Part shown: in pieces, positions 11,965 to 22,431 of the stretch
Position numbering within the stretch: position 1 is the stretch's first letter
Layout of the letters: each line of letters begins with the position of its first letter
DNA from: Himantopus leucocephalus
Lineage: Eukaryota > Chordata > Aves > Charadriiformes > Recurvirostridae
Assembly: GCA_003993805.1 (NCBI GenBank)
Contig: RSEF01000002.1
Location: 10,525,309 to 10,589,308, forward strand
Length of the DNA: 64,000 nucleotides
Direction: 5' to 3'
The notes under the pieces: generated by a model
The model's database searches: none
Told to the model about the DNA's origin: nothing
The model's input: only the letters and a program-made list of their open reading frames with translations
Made by a program: the position numbers and the translations under genes

Positions 11965-14084
11965 GTGCAATGTGTCATTACTTACACAGTATAGCAAAAC
12001 CCTTATGGGGATGTGCATTGAGCAGCAATTCAGGACTTGACCTGTGCTTTCTAATGGTCATGAGATGTTTCATTAATTGTAAAGGGCCATTTCAAATGTG
12101 GATACCAAGTGTAGTTGACACAGAGAGCAGTTACGTACTATTTTCAGCAATGACAGACTGGTCCTAGGGATCTATTTGATCATTTTATTTTCACATTTGA
12201 TCATAATGTTGTTCCACTAGGAGCATTCCCATTTATTTTAATGGCAGTAGAATCTGACCTTTGTTTAACAAAGACTCATGTCTTGTTTTTATCTAAAAGG
12301 ACTAAATATACCTCATTAGATTTTCTGTAAGCACTTCAACTCCCCTTAGTAATCAGCTTCTCAAATTTCTAACAATAGCATTCCAAACTTTAATTTGTCA
12401 GACTTTTTTTTTTTTCAGTCACTCTGACAATAGGCTCCTAATCTGCCTGCCATTGAAAAGACAGAAGAATACTTCAAATTCCTTAGTGTTTGTTATTAGA
12501 TTAGTTTACGATCAGTGAGACGTAAGAGAATTTCTAGAAACTCTCCGTGACGTTACATGGTATTAGTACTGAGGCACCAAGCACTTGCAGTTAAGATAAA
12601 TGCAGACAAGTGTTGTTATGGGAGCAAATGCATCAACTGTAGGTGCAGTTGTATGACTTCTGCGTGTAACCGTGCCTCTGACCAAAACAAGACCGACAGC
12701 TTTATGCTAACATGTGCCTGCCCAGTAAGAGCTGGGTCACTATCTCAGGGCTATTCTCCTCTTTCCTATCCTTGTTTATGCACCATGAGACACCTACAGC
12801 TGAAGGTGTATTTTCCTAGACTCCAGTGATACCCAAAATGAAATGGTGTCATTCCTTGAAATGGTTCCTCTAAGCAGTAGAAGAATCTGCTTTATATTTC
12901 CTTGTCCTCAAAAGATGGACATGAGCTTCTGGCTTTACATACTATAGTAAGTCAAATTGCTCAGGAGATTCCTTTCGCTCGGCATGATCAGGGCTTAAAA
13001 ATAACACTGCACATCCAGGCCAAGGTCAAGCCAAATGTGACTCTACCTTGTGGCCTTCTTCTTTGTGGTTTGAATGTTATGGTTAGAAGCCAAGAAAAAT
13101 GATTATTCTGAATTAAACCCACTTCAGAATCACCCAAAATGCTTTCACCAATTTATGGGCTTTTGACAACATTGTGTGCTGAAAAGTGGCTTCCAGCACA
13201 TTTTGACCATGGCTTCAGGATAAAATCCTAATTCATAAATAAACTGGTGCAGTTCATTCACTACACTTATTACGCTGACAGGTGCTCTTCAGCAAAATAG
13301 CTTCTCCCTAGACTTAAACACTCTGAAGCCCACAAAAGTCAAAGCACTGGCATTTTCAGGATATCTCTACCAAGGTGAGGGAGCTGGAGAAGGTCAGAAT
13401 AGAGCCCAGCAATTAATGACCAAATCATTCTCTTATTTCTCCCAATTCCTTTCCATAAACTCTGACCTCAAAATAAACCTCCTTATAGCAAGCATAAGGG
13501 GTCAGTCTAATTCCTGTCTTCTCTTAATTAAACCGTAGAACTTCTACACGAGCTTTGTAAGACACAGAGTCAGATGAAGAAAAGGAGATAAACACAGGTA
13601 CAAAAAACTCATATTGACATTCTGTTAAAAAAAAAAGCAACAGAACACTTCAGACATGAAAACCATCAAAATCTTCTCAAGTTCTTACAGATCATTCTTC
13701 AATATTAATTTCCTCCATTTGGCTGCCTTGATGGGTTACACGGTAACATGCTTTTTGTACCATCCAGAAATAACTGCTGCCGGGGATTTTGCTGCTTTGC
13801 TTCCAGTAAGGTGAGATGCTCAGCTTTTACCCAGTTAATTTAGTTAAACATAATGGAGTAAAATAATCCCAGAATATTTACGGCAAGTTCAAAATCTCAC
13901 CTCAGCTGCATTTACTGGGAGCAATAGTGCTGTATCTGTGTTCCTGTAAGTATAATCAGGTTTCTATAGCAGATCTCAAATTAAGAGAAGAGGAAGAAGA
14001 TTTGATTGTACTAATCGATCACGGGATTATAAACCACCTGTGTGGACAGCAGTGAAAAAGAAATCTGCAATGCAAGAAGTTATT
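11965..14084. other. No gene seen; AT-rich unique sequence
   Basis: Open frames at 11886-12167, 12557-12829 and 12902-13102 (plus; 93, 90 and 66 codons) have no recognisable domain. The segment at 12224-12259 resembles an old dispersed reptile/bird motif (a TTTATTTTAATGGCAGTAG-type word). Nothing else recognised. Confidence 0.5.
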
Positions 14085-14640
14085 GGGAAAATATTCACTT
14101 TCCAGTAAAGACTGAGAAATATTACTAGGAAATCACAGAATGCTGCTGACACCTCATTTGGACACTGGGTGTAATTTTGATCACTCATATTCACGAATAA
14201 CAAAACCAAAGCTGGAACAGACACAAATAATGGCTGGCAGATGATCGAGGGAATGGAGAACCTGTCATATGAGAGAAGCTACATGAGCCTAATTAAAGTA
14301 AGGCTAAGAGGGGATATAACTGCGATCTATAAATACACTGGGGAAGGAAGCTGAAAATGGGGAAGAAGAGCTATTTAAACCCAAGGTCAACACCAACACA
14401 GGACAGACGTACATAAACAAGAAAGAACAAATATAAGCCAAAAATCAGAAGATAGTTTGTGACCATCTAATTCTAGAGTACCTTCCTAATAAGAATAGAA
14501 AGGAAAAAATGTTACATGATTCTAAGATTACAGTCGAGTCGTTTATGAGCGGGACAGAACAACAGAGTACCTGCAGTATGAGGGGAGCAAACTACCCCAA
14601 GAAGCTGCTAACAATTTCCTCCTCTGAGTAGCTGGCAAAA
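14085..14640 (+). mobile_element. Ancient CR1-type LINE fragment, ORF2 end and 3' region
   Basis: The segment follows the order of the sauropsid CR1 ORF2 C-terminal and 3' region: a block around 14150-14180, a GGAATGGAGAACCTGTCATA block near 14253, a GGGGATATAACTGCGATCTA block near 14312, then a block around 14380-14460 that normally encodes the end of the ORF2 product. It is heavily mutated and has no long open frame. It shares this layout with CR1 lineages of turtles and crocodilians, so the insertion is probably old. The boundaries are approximate because both ends fade into unique sequence. Confidence 0.75.
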
Positions 14641-16241
14641 ACCAAGTTGAGGCAGCTGTTTCAGGAGAGCTTTTCTCATGCAGCAAGTCATAAAACAATG
14701 GTGAAAAAAGCTACCAAAATATGTATATCTACCACAGGGGAAAAATCTGGGAAGATATGCTGGTGGCAAAGTGATGCCAAAGTACAATCAGACTCTCTCT
14801 TCTCAGGTGAAGGATCCACAAAAGTCTTATTTCAAGCAAGCTCGTGACCTCCCATGCTGTACTCTCACCTGAGAGAGATGTAACCTGGTCACAGTACTCT
14901 CATGAGAGAGTTAGGCACACATCTTTGCATGCTGGACCTGATGCTCAGCTGCACCATGAGCACCAGGTATGACCCTCTTCTGGCAAGCACACACTGCCCC
15001 ATGAAGTAGTTTTAGGACTACTCTAGCTTTCACCATCTACCTATGTAAGCCCATAGGGCCATATACCACAAGAGCATCAGGTCATGATCTGATCATACCC
15101 CTGCACTGGGGATCAGTCACAACGGCCAAGTTCAAATTCAGGGCTGCTCAAGTTCAGGAGCATACCAAAGGACAGCATAGCGAAACCTTACCTTCCTTCA
15201 GAATCAGGTATCTCCTTGCAAGCAAATTAGATGCACATGGTGCATTCACACTGCAAATCACATCTGAGTTTGAACCTTTGCTTTTAAAGCTAACTCAGCC
15301 CACATGTCAGCTGTTTGGCTCCCAAGCTGAAGGCACAAGACCCACTTGGTTCACAAATGTGACAACACTCAAAACTTGTCCATTGTCAAGTCCAAATGTG
15401 CCATCCCTAGCCTAGAGTTTATCATCATATGAGCACTCTTATTTTATCAGCCTCCATCTGCCTTTAAATCTTTTCCTGGATTCCTGACTGCACAGGAAGG
15501 AGAAGCCACTTAGTTGTTTGAACATACCCCATCATTATTAATTGGAGGAATTTGGGGGACAATATGATTTCTGTAACAGCTAACAGAACCAATATCTGCA
15601 CAAGACCATGGTGACACCTAAGGTAGGAGATGCAGAATGTTCAGACAGGCAAAGCAAAGAAAACATTAAAAAAACCCCAAACAAAACAAAGAAAAGCTAC
15701 AGAGAGGAAAAGATGGCAATCTGCAGTCCTGTTTGCTCATGAGAGGAGCAGAATCACACACTGACTCCAGTCAGAGTTCATGAACTGTCTCTGGAGATGG
15801 GTATGGTACCTAAAGCCACAGTCCAAACCAATGAGCAGGAAAAGTGAGAAGCTGAATCCATGGAGAAAAACAGGCCAAAACGAAAAAATATTATTCCAAC
15901 ACGAGCAGCACCTTCCGGAAGTAAAAGGAGGGGAACTGAAACACCCAATTCTCCATCTTATTTCATGAAAATCCTGTAATGGCTGAGGCTCAGAAATGCA
16001 TACGTGCATGGAGCACTGTGATGAAAACGGGTCCAAACACCCAGTGCTACAGTGACGGGTAGATGCTGCACCCAGCTCTGCCCAGAGTGAGTTGTGGCTC
16101 ATGGTCAGAAGCCAAATTTTCACACCTAGACCTCTCCCCTATCTGTCCAGCCTGAGTTGCTTATTGTTGTCCCCAAAGGTGACAACGGCTTTTGGCCAAA
16201 ACCTGGAAAACTGAAGTGCTCCGTTCTTCCCTTGCCACCAG
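14641..16241. other. No gene seen
   Basis: Unique sequence. The 128-codon minus frame at 15737-16123 overlaps a 62-codon plus frame and is rich in Cys, Ser and Phe with no recognisable domain; I regard it as chance. Confidence 0.5.
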
Positions 16242-16338
16242 GACTGCCTGTACTCAGTTTGCCGCTGACAGCACTGATATGCTGCATGCTTAGAAGCAGG
16301 GCTTTGCATGGCAACCTTTGCCCATTTGCAGCAGTGAG
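16242..16338 (+). other. Exon-like segment with strong splice signals (coding status unclear)
   Basis: A very good acceptor (TTCTTCCCTTGCCACCAG) precedes 97 nt that end at a near-consensus donor (GAG|GTAAGT). Two of the three frames contain stops. The third is open for 31 codons but reads as a leucine/alanine-rich peptide with no recognisable family. A non-coding RNA exon or a chance pairing of splice-like signals is as likely as a coding exon. Confidence 0.2.
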
Positions 16339-16481
16339 GTAAGTCACCCTCAAATGGTATTTTCCTGCCGACTGCTACTATCAGGAGACTAATGACCAAC
16401 GTGCCCATTGCCTACCCTATGTCGCCCTGTCAGATGGTGCCCACGTGAGCTACAAAGATGGCTCAATATGAACTCCTGTTC

Positions 16482-16581
16482 NNNNNNNNNNNNNNNNNNN
16501 NNNNNNNNNNNNNNNNNNNNNNNNNNNNNNNNNNNNNNNNNNNNNNNNNNNNNNNNNNNNNNNNNNNNNNNNNNNNNNNNN
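16482..16581. other. Assembly gap, exactly 100 N
   Basis: Exactly 100 N, the customary placeholder for a gap of unknown size. CR1 sequence begins at the first base after the gap, so the missing sequence probably includes the rest of that element. Confidence 0.95.
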
Positions 16582-16644
16582 CAATAAGGTCTCCCCGGAG
16601 CCTTCTCTTCTGAGACTGAACAACCCCAACTCTCTCAGCCTGTC
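16582..16644 (-). mobile_element. CR1 LINE fragment abutting the assembly gap
   Basis: The 63 bp match the CR1 3' UTR block that also ends the larger copy at 22381-22431 (the CAATAAGGTCTCCCCGGAG word and the CCCCAACTCTCTCAG word). The orientation is minus by comparison with that copy. The 3' part of the element would lie inside the 100-N gap; the 5' truncation point is near 16644. Confidence 0.88.
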
Positions 16645-18424
16645 AAAGATAACTTTTAAAGGCATTAATCCCTTAAACATGAAGCACACTGCAGTGTGCG
16701 GCCCCCTCTGTTGTGCCAATGCAACTGCTTGTGGGGTCATGCTGTGAGGTGGATCAGAAAGTTCATCCTTTTTACCAGGTTATTTTCAAGGCAGGTCAGT
16801 TCACTTATCAGCACATTGATCTGGTTCACAGCACGCCTGTGCAAGCAGTTATGTCGGCAAGCTGAGGACAAGCAGCCCCCTTCGCTGGCATTACCATCCA
16901 GCCCCGCATGCTGGGACCTGCAGTGAACTTCTGAACCTGCCCCCTGCTCCTTGGAAACACCAGCCCTCGCAGGCTGAGAGTCAGCCGTTTGCAAGCGAAA
17001 CACATTGGGAAGAAGTCACAGTATGGCAGTGTGAAAGTACTGAAGACTGTTAGCAGGAGGAGATAATGTATATTTAATGGTCTCTACTATTTGCATATAT
17101 ATTAACTCAAATGAATACTTCAGCCACATCCATGCACTGTGCTAGAGAAATATGAAAGAAACAAAAAAGTCCTTCCTCATATATGAGTGTGCACACTTGC
17201 AGGCATGGAGCCTTTCCAAAAAGCAACACCTATTGCTTAGTTATTCCACGCCACACTCGGTGGCTGATTTCCAGTCTGCAGGAGATGTGGGAGAGAAGCC
17301 TTGAAAGCAGCATGTGCTCTGGGTGGAACAAAATACTCTGAGACAGCCTGCCATCACCACTGTCTGTCACAAATTGCCCCATTTGTTATGGATTTTATAC
17401 TTTTTGCAAACAGTGTCTTCATCAAACTCAGGCACACAGATTGAAGGGTTCCAGTATGAGGCATTTAATAGGGTCTCCTTCCCTGCATTGCATATGTTCT
17501 GAGTCTCAGCATATAAAAAAGCCGTTGAATTCAGAGAAGAAAAAGCAACAACATTCCCACGTCTCCACCAGTGTGTTTAGGCCATGGTATCTAAGATATC
17601 CAATGCCTTCATGAAATTCAGTCCCAAGAGGCCAAACCTGCTTACTCGCATTTAAGGTAAATGTAGTCAGTAATCAATCAGAGTTTTTATTCTGTTTTCT
17701 GAATCGACCACCTGAAAACTTCTGTTCTCACCCACGTGGCAGTTTTACAGCAACAGCTACTCCTGGTTTAAGCCACTGGGTTTATTCAGAAGGAAGTCCT
17801 GGCTCCTTCACCAGCAGCACCAACGCTATGTGACATGTTGTTGCATGCAGGTGCCCAATGTCTTGAATTTCTGGACTGCAGAAAGAACCAGGAGGAGCAA
17901 CAGAGACTGAGGGCTGTGGGGTCTGCTGTCTGGTTTGACAGACATCTGGGTGAACCACTCTTCTTCCTTGGGAGCAAGATGGCTAAGAAAGCGAGTAGGA
18001 AAGAAACGTGGATAGACAGAAGCACAGACAGAAGCACAAAAGACAGGGCAAGCCTCAGCTACCCTGAAAGTATATTAAGAGGCTGAATTTATTGCACATT
18101 GTCAAACGTGTGATGACAGATGTGGAGTCCATGGGAAGATGCACTTGTCTGAGTTACCAGATCTCTCCAAGCATCTCAGCTTTCCAGGTACCCTGGAGCT
18201 GGGGCTGCCCAGATGAGCAGTAACTCTCTCAGGACAAGCAGCTCTAGGGCTGTCCTCCAACAAATTTCTGTAGTTTGACTGACCTCAGAAACCAGGGTGC
18301 TGTATATCTATTCTACATATAACAAAATACAGTGAATTACATTCCACTTTGTTGTAAGAAAGTCCTGATTCTCTGAAATAAAGTTAAAAAATCAACTTGC
18401 AAAGTAGAAGTAGAGTTAAGCCAT
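16645..18424. other. No gene seen; short 12-bp tandem duplication
   Basis: Open frames of 62-88 codons on both strands near 16700-17000 and 17790-18090 overlap each other and look like chance. A perfect 12-bp tandem repeat (GACAGAAGCACA twice) lies at 18015-18038. Confidence 0.5.
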
Positions 18425-18600
18425 TCCTGTCAGATGTTTGTCCAACCCTAGTTTAGAAACTTCCACTGATGGAGACCTGACAATCTTTGTAGGCAATCCC
18501 AGCTATCCCAGCCTCCACCCCTAGAAAGCTAATTCTTCAAGCTTGTTATTCTACGCCATGCCTACACAAGACTTAGGGATAGTTTTTCCCTCTTTGCAAT
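18425..18600 (-). mobile_element. Ancient CR1-type LINE 3' UTR fragment
   Basis: The word CAGATGTTTGTCCAACCCTA is followed by a CCACTGATGGAGA word and a TTTGTAGGCAATCCCAGC word. These correspond in order to the reverse complement of the 3' UTR of old sauropsid CR1 elements; the minus-strand element at 62755-63510 starts with the same word. Similarity fades after about 18540, so the upper limit is approximate. Confidence 0.5.
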
Positions 18601-19369
18601 TACTCTTTAGATAAATAAAAACTGTCACTGTGTGTCCTTGAGGGAAGGCATTAAACAATACCTCGTTTTACACTTTACAAACTAATTTTCCATCCATGGC
18701 GTAATATTCATTCTCAGACCTGATAATACGTTCTTTTATAAAGGCAGTTTCAGTTTCTCTCCATTATTAGGTACAGACAAAGATTTCTACATAGTATTTA
18801 ATGGCATGTTGCTCTTTGGGGGAGTCCGTTTTGTCCTTCTGTGTTATGTTGCTCTCTGACATTGATTGGTGATACAATACTGTGCCTTGCCGTTTTCTGC
18901 TTTTGTTTATATATCCTGTGTAGACCTAGGTTGTTAGGAACGGTAATGGGCTTCCAGCCCTGGTATTATTGCCATTATTGTTGCTTAGCCACCTAAAGTC
19001 AATTTGTCCCCCATTATGGCAGACAAAGATTTATAAATTGAAAGATGAACAAAACAGACATAAAGAAAATACACAACAAGCCAGTTTCTACCCCTAAGAA
19101 TATAAACTGTATTTTAGATAATCAAATATTGAATTCTAAAAAACATAGAAATATAAAGCAATTAGGACAAACACGGACGTAGTGACTTTGGAAGACACCA
19201 GACTCGGAGAAGGCAGGTAACTCTCTATACATCTACCAATCGTGCAACCATCCCCTCAGGGTTTTTCCATCTCCTTTAAAGGACAAACTCTACAAGGGAC
19301 ACAGAAGCCCAATCACTGTCTCTGTTCAGACAGATTTTTCATCTGAAGTCTCCACCAAGGTGACCAATT
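18601..19369. other. No gene seen
   Basis: AT-rich sequence with no exon or RNA gene recognised. It may hold further eroded CR1 sequence from the element ending near 18600, too diverged to call. Confidence 0.45.
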
Positions 19370-19560
19370 AATGTTAATCCAGAGGGCGTTTCGTGTGATC
19401 AACCATTAGCGATGCAATCAACCCATTTCATGGCCATCTACTGCTAACACATTTTGATCATTATGAAGACGGATCATTCTGAGCTGCTAGTTAAAAGTAA
19501 AAACTCCTTATCCCACTCCCATAATCATCTAGACTCCGTTAGATGTAATTGCTGCCCAGG
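19370..19560. promoter_or_regulatory. Candidate conserved non-coding element (unproven)
   Basis: A non-repetitive segment with several retained CpGs in AT-rich context (near 19386, 19391, 19409, 19470, 19538) and many TGATCA/GATCA/ATCAT words that resemble homeodomain/TALE and GATA-type sites. It has no long open frame through its core. Constraint is inferred from composition only. Confidence 0.18.
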
Positions 19561-20261
19561 CGAGAAGAGAGACTAAGGAGAGGGGCAGACTGAAATATGT
19601 CCCCAAGTGCCTTAACTATTTTGGATCTTAATTCTTTAAAACCCCTTATCATTCTAAAAATATTAGCTTTGCCACCAAAGGTGGGACTCATTTGGCGAAA
19701 CACAGACATCTGCCCTGTAGAGGTCTCCGTCTGAGCTAGCCAACCTGGACTCCTTTTGCAATCGATGGAGCTCAAGTCAGCGGAGTCACTGTCTCCTACA
19801 GCAGACATCTAAAGCCGGTCAGAAGAGTCATGACCTGAAAGCGCTGGTATTGCTCTTTTGATTATAAAGGGAGGCTAGGGTGACTAGATCAGATGGAAAT
19901 GTCTTAGCTTGATTAAAACTAATTCTGCCCCCTGAGCCCCCTGAGCAACGTTTCACCTCTGATGAAATCCATTGCGTTGCAACCCTTGCACATTTTTTGC
20001 ACTTAGAGAACAGAACTTGTGTGTGCATCTGGATATACCTGTGCATGCGAGGTCAGGAGGAATGATAAATGCGCACAGGGCTGGATATCGCAGATACTGA
20101 TCTCCCACAGGGAAGTGCATTTCTTTGCTCTATTTACTAGAAAAGCAGAAATGCTGGCAGGCTCCTTCTGCCACTAGATTTCCGAGCAGCTGCCCAATGA
20201 CCATGTTAGTGGTTGGTTAGGGCACTTATAGCACTCTCTAAATGTTTAATATTTTATTCCT
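19561..20261. other. No gene seen
   Basis: Minus-strand frames at 19539-19808 (89 codons) and 19828-20046 (72 codons) have no recognisable domain. No repeat recognised before the L3-like terminus at 20262. Confidence 0.5.
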
Positions 20262-20360
20262 CCCTTGAAGCATCTGGTGTAAGTCACTTCTGGAAACAGA
20301 ACACTGGACCAGATGGAGCATTAGTTTGTGACATTCTGATCTGGTAATTCCTATGTTAAT
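20262..20360 (+). mobile_element. CR1/L3-type LINE 3' terminus
   Basis: The segment matches the characteristic L3/CR1-L3 3' end: CTTGAAGCATCTGGTGTAAG, then CACTGGACCAGATGGAGC, then a TGATCTGGTAATTCCTATGT ending, which correspond to the familiar GCATCTGG, ACTGGACTAGATGGACC and TTCTTATGTT words. Only about 100 bp remain. It is old and non-coding. Confidence 0.75.
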
Positions 20361-20812
20361 TTTTACAACAATTTAGATGGGCATTGGCCACAGAGCCCAA
20401 TCTGAGTCAATTTTATTACAGGAAAAGGACGCTTTCCCCCCGCTCTTCCCTTCCTATTGAGAAGCATTATTTTGTTTTAATGGAGATTTTCACAGCACAG
20501 TACCTGGAGAGAAGAAAGGGGCATTGCAGATTCCAGGAGTCCAGAGCTGAGCTCCCACTGCTACTTTAGACACACAATGAAAAGGGGAACATTTTTCACA
20601 GTTGTTATCCACAGATTCAGCAGATGTCTTAAACTTTTTACGAGCTTAAGTACTGCACGATATGTACCAGTAAATGAAGTATTTAGTAGTATTACAGTCA
20701 GCATTGTACAGATGCCTGAAGGTTCCCTTATGAACCCCAGTTGTGTTGGTTGGTACTTAAAAGGATACAGAAAAAAAAAACCCCCAAAACAAAAAACTGT
20801 ATTACAACATGC
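20361..20812. other. No gene seen
   Basis: Plus-strand frames of 61 and 84 codons (20384-20569, 20577-20831) lack recognisable features. The second runs into the assembly duplication that begins at 20813. Confidence 0.5.
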
Positions 20813-21073
20813 AATAAGGCTGCATTTTTAGAAATGATCGGTAATCCTGAGCATACCAGCGTCCAAAAGGTCTGGCACAAGTGATCATAAAGGGAACGGA
20901 TTTTCACTGCATTTCTGAACATCAGACTTCTTTCCATGTTACNAATAAGGCTGCATTTTTAGAAATGATCAGTAATCCTGAGCATACCAGAGTCCAAAAG
21001 GTCTGGCACAAGTGATCATAAAGGGAACCGATTTTCACTGCATTTCTGAACATCAGACTTCTTTCCATGTTAC
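20813..21073. repeat. 130-bp direct duplication flanking a single N
   Basis: Copies at 20813-20942 and 20944-21073 are the same length and differ at three positions I can see. They are separated only by the N at 20943. An unmerged overlap between contigs carrying different alleles explains this better than a biological duplication. Confidence 0.88.
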
Positions 21074-22048
21074 ACTTAGGATTAAAGGCATCCCAAACTC
21101 ATCAGGCATCATTGAAATGCCACTCTGCAATACCAAAGTCTGCTCTAAACTGCAAAAATACAGTCAGAACGTTAGGCTGTGCCCCCACTTAAGGGCAGTT
21201 TGATTGATCAAGGTCAGCTATATATAACACTGACAATTTTATAGCCACATAATTTTCTCTAATTAAACCTCCAGCTTCTATCTAGGTGCATCTCCCTTAT
21301 GTTGTTTTTGCTTATACATCCTTATGATGCCAAGCTGTGAAAAATTATATGGGTCATATAATCTTGTCATTGTTCTGTTCTTACCTTAACCTATTACTTC
21401 CAAAAAAACATAGAACAGAAATATGAACAAAAAAATGTCATGACTCAAATACTGTAGTTAGACTGAGTCCTTGCAGGCATTTTAGAGATTAGCAGCATAA
21501 CAAATTACTAGTTCCTCTAAATATCTGGATCTGGCTAAAGAAACTAATCATATAAAACTGAATCATTAGCCTTTGGCATACTGCCTCAGTTTCTGTTAGA
21601 ACAGGCTGGTACAAGTTGAGAAATTGAATGAGTTTTCTTTTTTTTAAAAAAAAATAACACAGCAAAGTAGGTAATTTTCCCCTGTTAATTGTAATAAACT
21701 GAGTAAGGCCTGAAAACACCCAGCAGAAACAGATGTGTTATTTGCCAGTTGAGTTCATGAAGGATTGCTTGTTGCTGTATGTCCTGTTAAAATATACTAT
21801 GATTGCACTCAGAGGTCGATAGGAAAATTAATATTTCACTTTTTGGCCGGTTTTTGTTCCCTTAAGTTGCAGTGATGAAATGTCAAAGTGGTGACTTTGC
21901 CAATGAGTTTCACAGGGCTGCACCAGCAATGACGTATTCATCACTGATTAAATGGAGTTTGCTGCATGAACTTACTCTGGGGTGGTTTTGTACCAATAAG
22001 GCATCGAATTAAGTAGAGAGGACACAAAGCTGCGTTGCTACCAGTGAC
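21074..22048. other. No gene seen; A/T homopolymer tract
   Basis: AT-rich unique sequence with a T8A9-type self-complementary tract near 21639-21656. The 76-codon minus frame at 21489-21719 reads through that tract and is not convincing. Confidence 0.5.
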
Positions 22049-22431
22049 ATCATAGAATGGTTTAGGTTGGAAGGGACATTACAGATCAGCAAGTTCCAAC
22101 CCCCCTGCCATGGGCAGGGACACCTCCCACTAGACCAGGTTGCTCAAAGCCCCATCCAACCTGGCCTTGGATACCTCCAGGGATGGGACATCCACAACCT
22201 CCCTGACCAACTTGTTCCAGTGTCTCACCCCCCTCATTGTGAAAAATGTCTTCCTAATATCTATTCCAAACCTACTCTCTTCCAGTTTGAAGCCATTACC
22301 CCTCATCCTATCACTACGTGCTCTTGCAAAAAGTCCCTCTCCAGCTTTCTTGTAGGTTGCCTTCAGATACTGGAAAGCTGCAATAAGGTGTCCCCGGAGT
22401 CTCCTCCAGGCTGAAGAACCCCAACTCTCTC
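22049..22431 (-). mobile_element. CR1 LINE, 383-bp 5'-truncated copy
   Basis: This is the clearest CR1 copy in the window. Read on the plus strand it starts with the complement of the octamer tail and the TTAGGTTGGAAGGGACATT block. It runs through the typical 3' UTR blocks (TGGGCAGGGACACCTCCCAC near 22113, CAACCTGGCCTTGGATACCT near 22158, TTGTTCCAGTGTCTCACC near 22212, AAGGTGTCCCCGGAG near 22385) and ends at 22431. The element therefore lies on the minus strand. Only 3' UTR is present. Divergence is modest, so it is much younger than the CR1/L3 fossils elsewhere in the window. The plus-strand open frames at 22067-22414 and 22140-22355 are antisense readings of it. Confidence 0.97.

Noticed and set aside
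16450..16740. 96-codon minus-strand frame
   Set aside because: It crosses the 100-N gap and includes the CR1 fragment; it is not a gene.
22067..22414. 115-codon plus-strand frame
   Set aside because: It lies entirely within the CR1 copy at 22049-22431 and reads its 3' UTR antisense.
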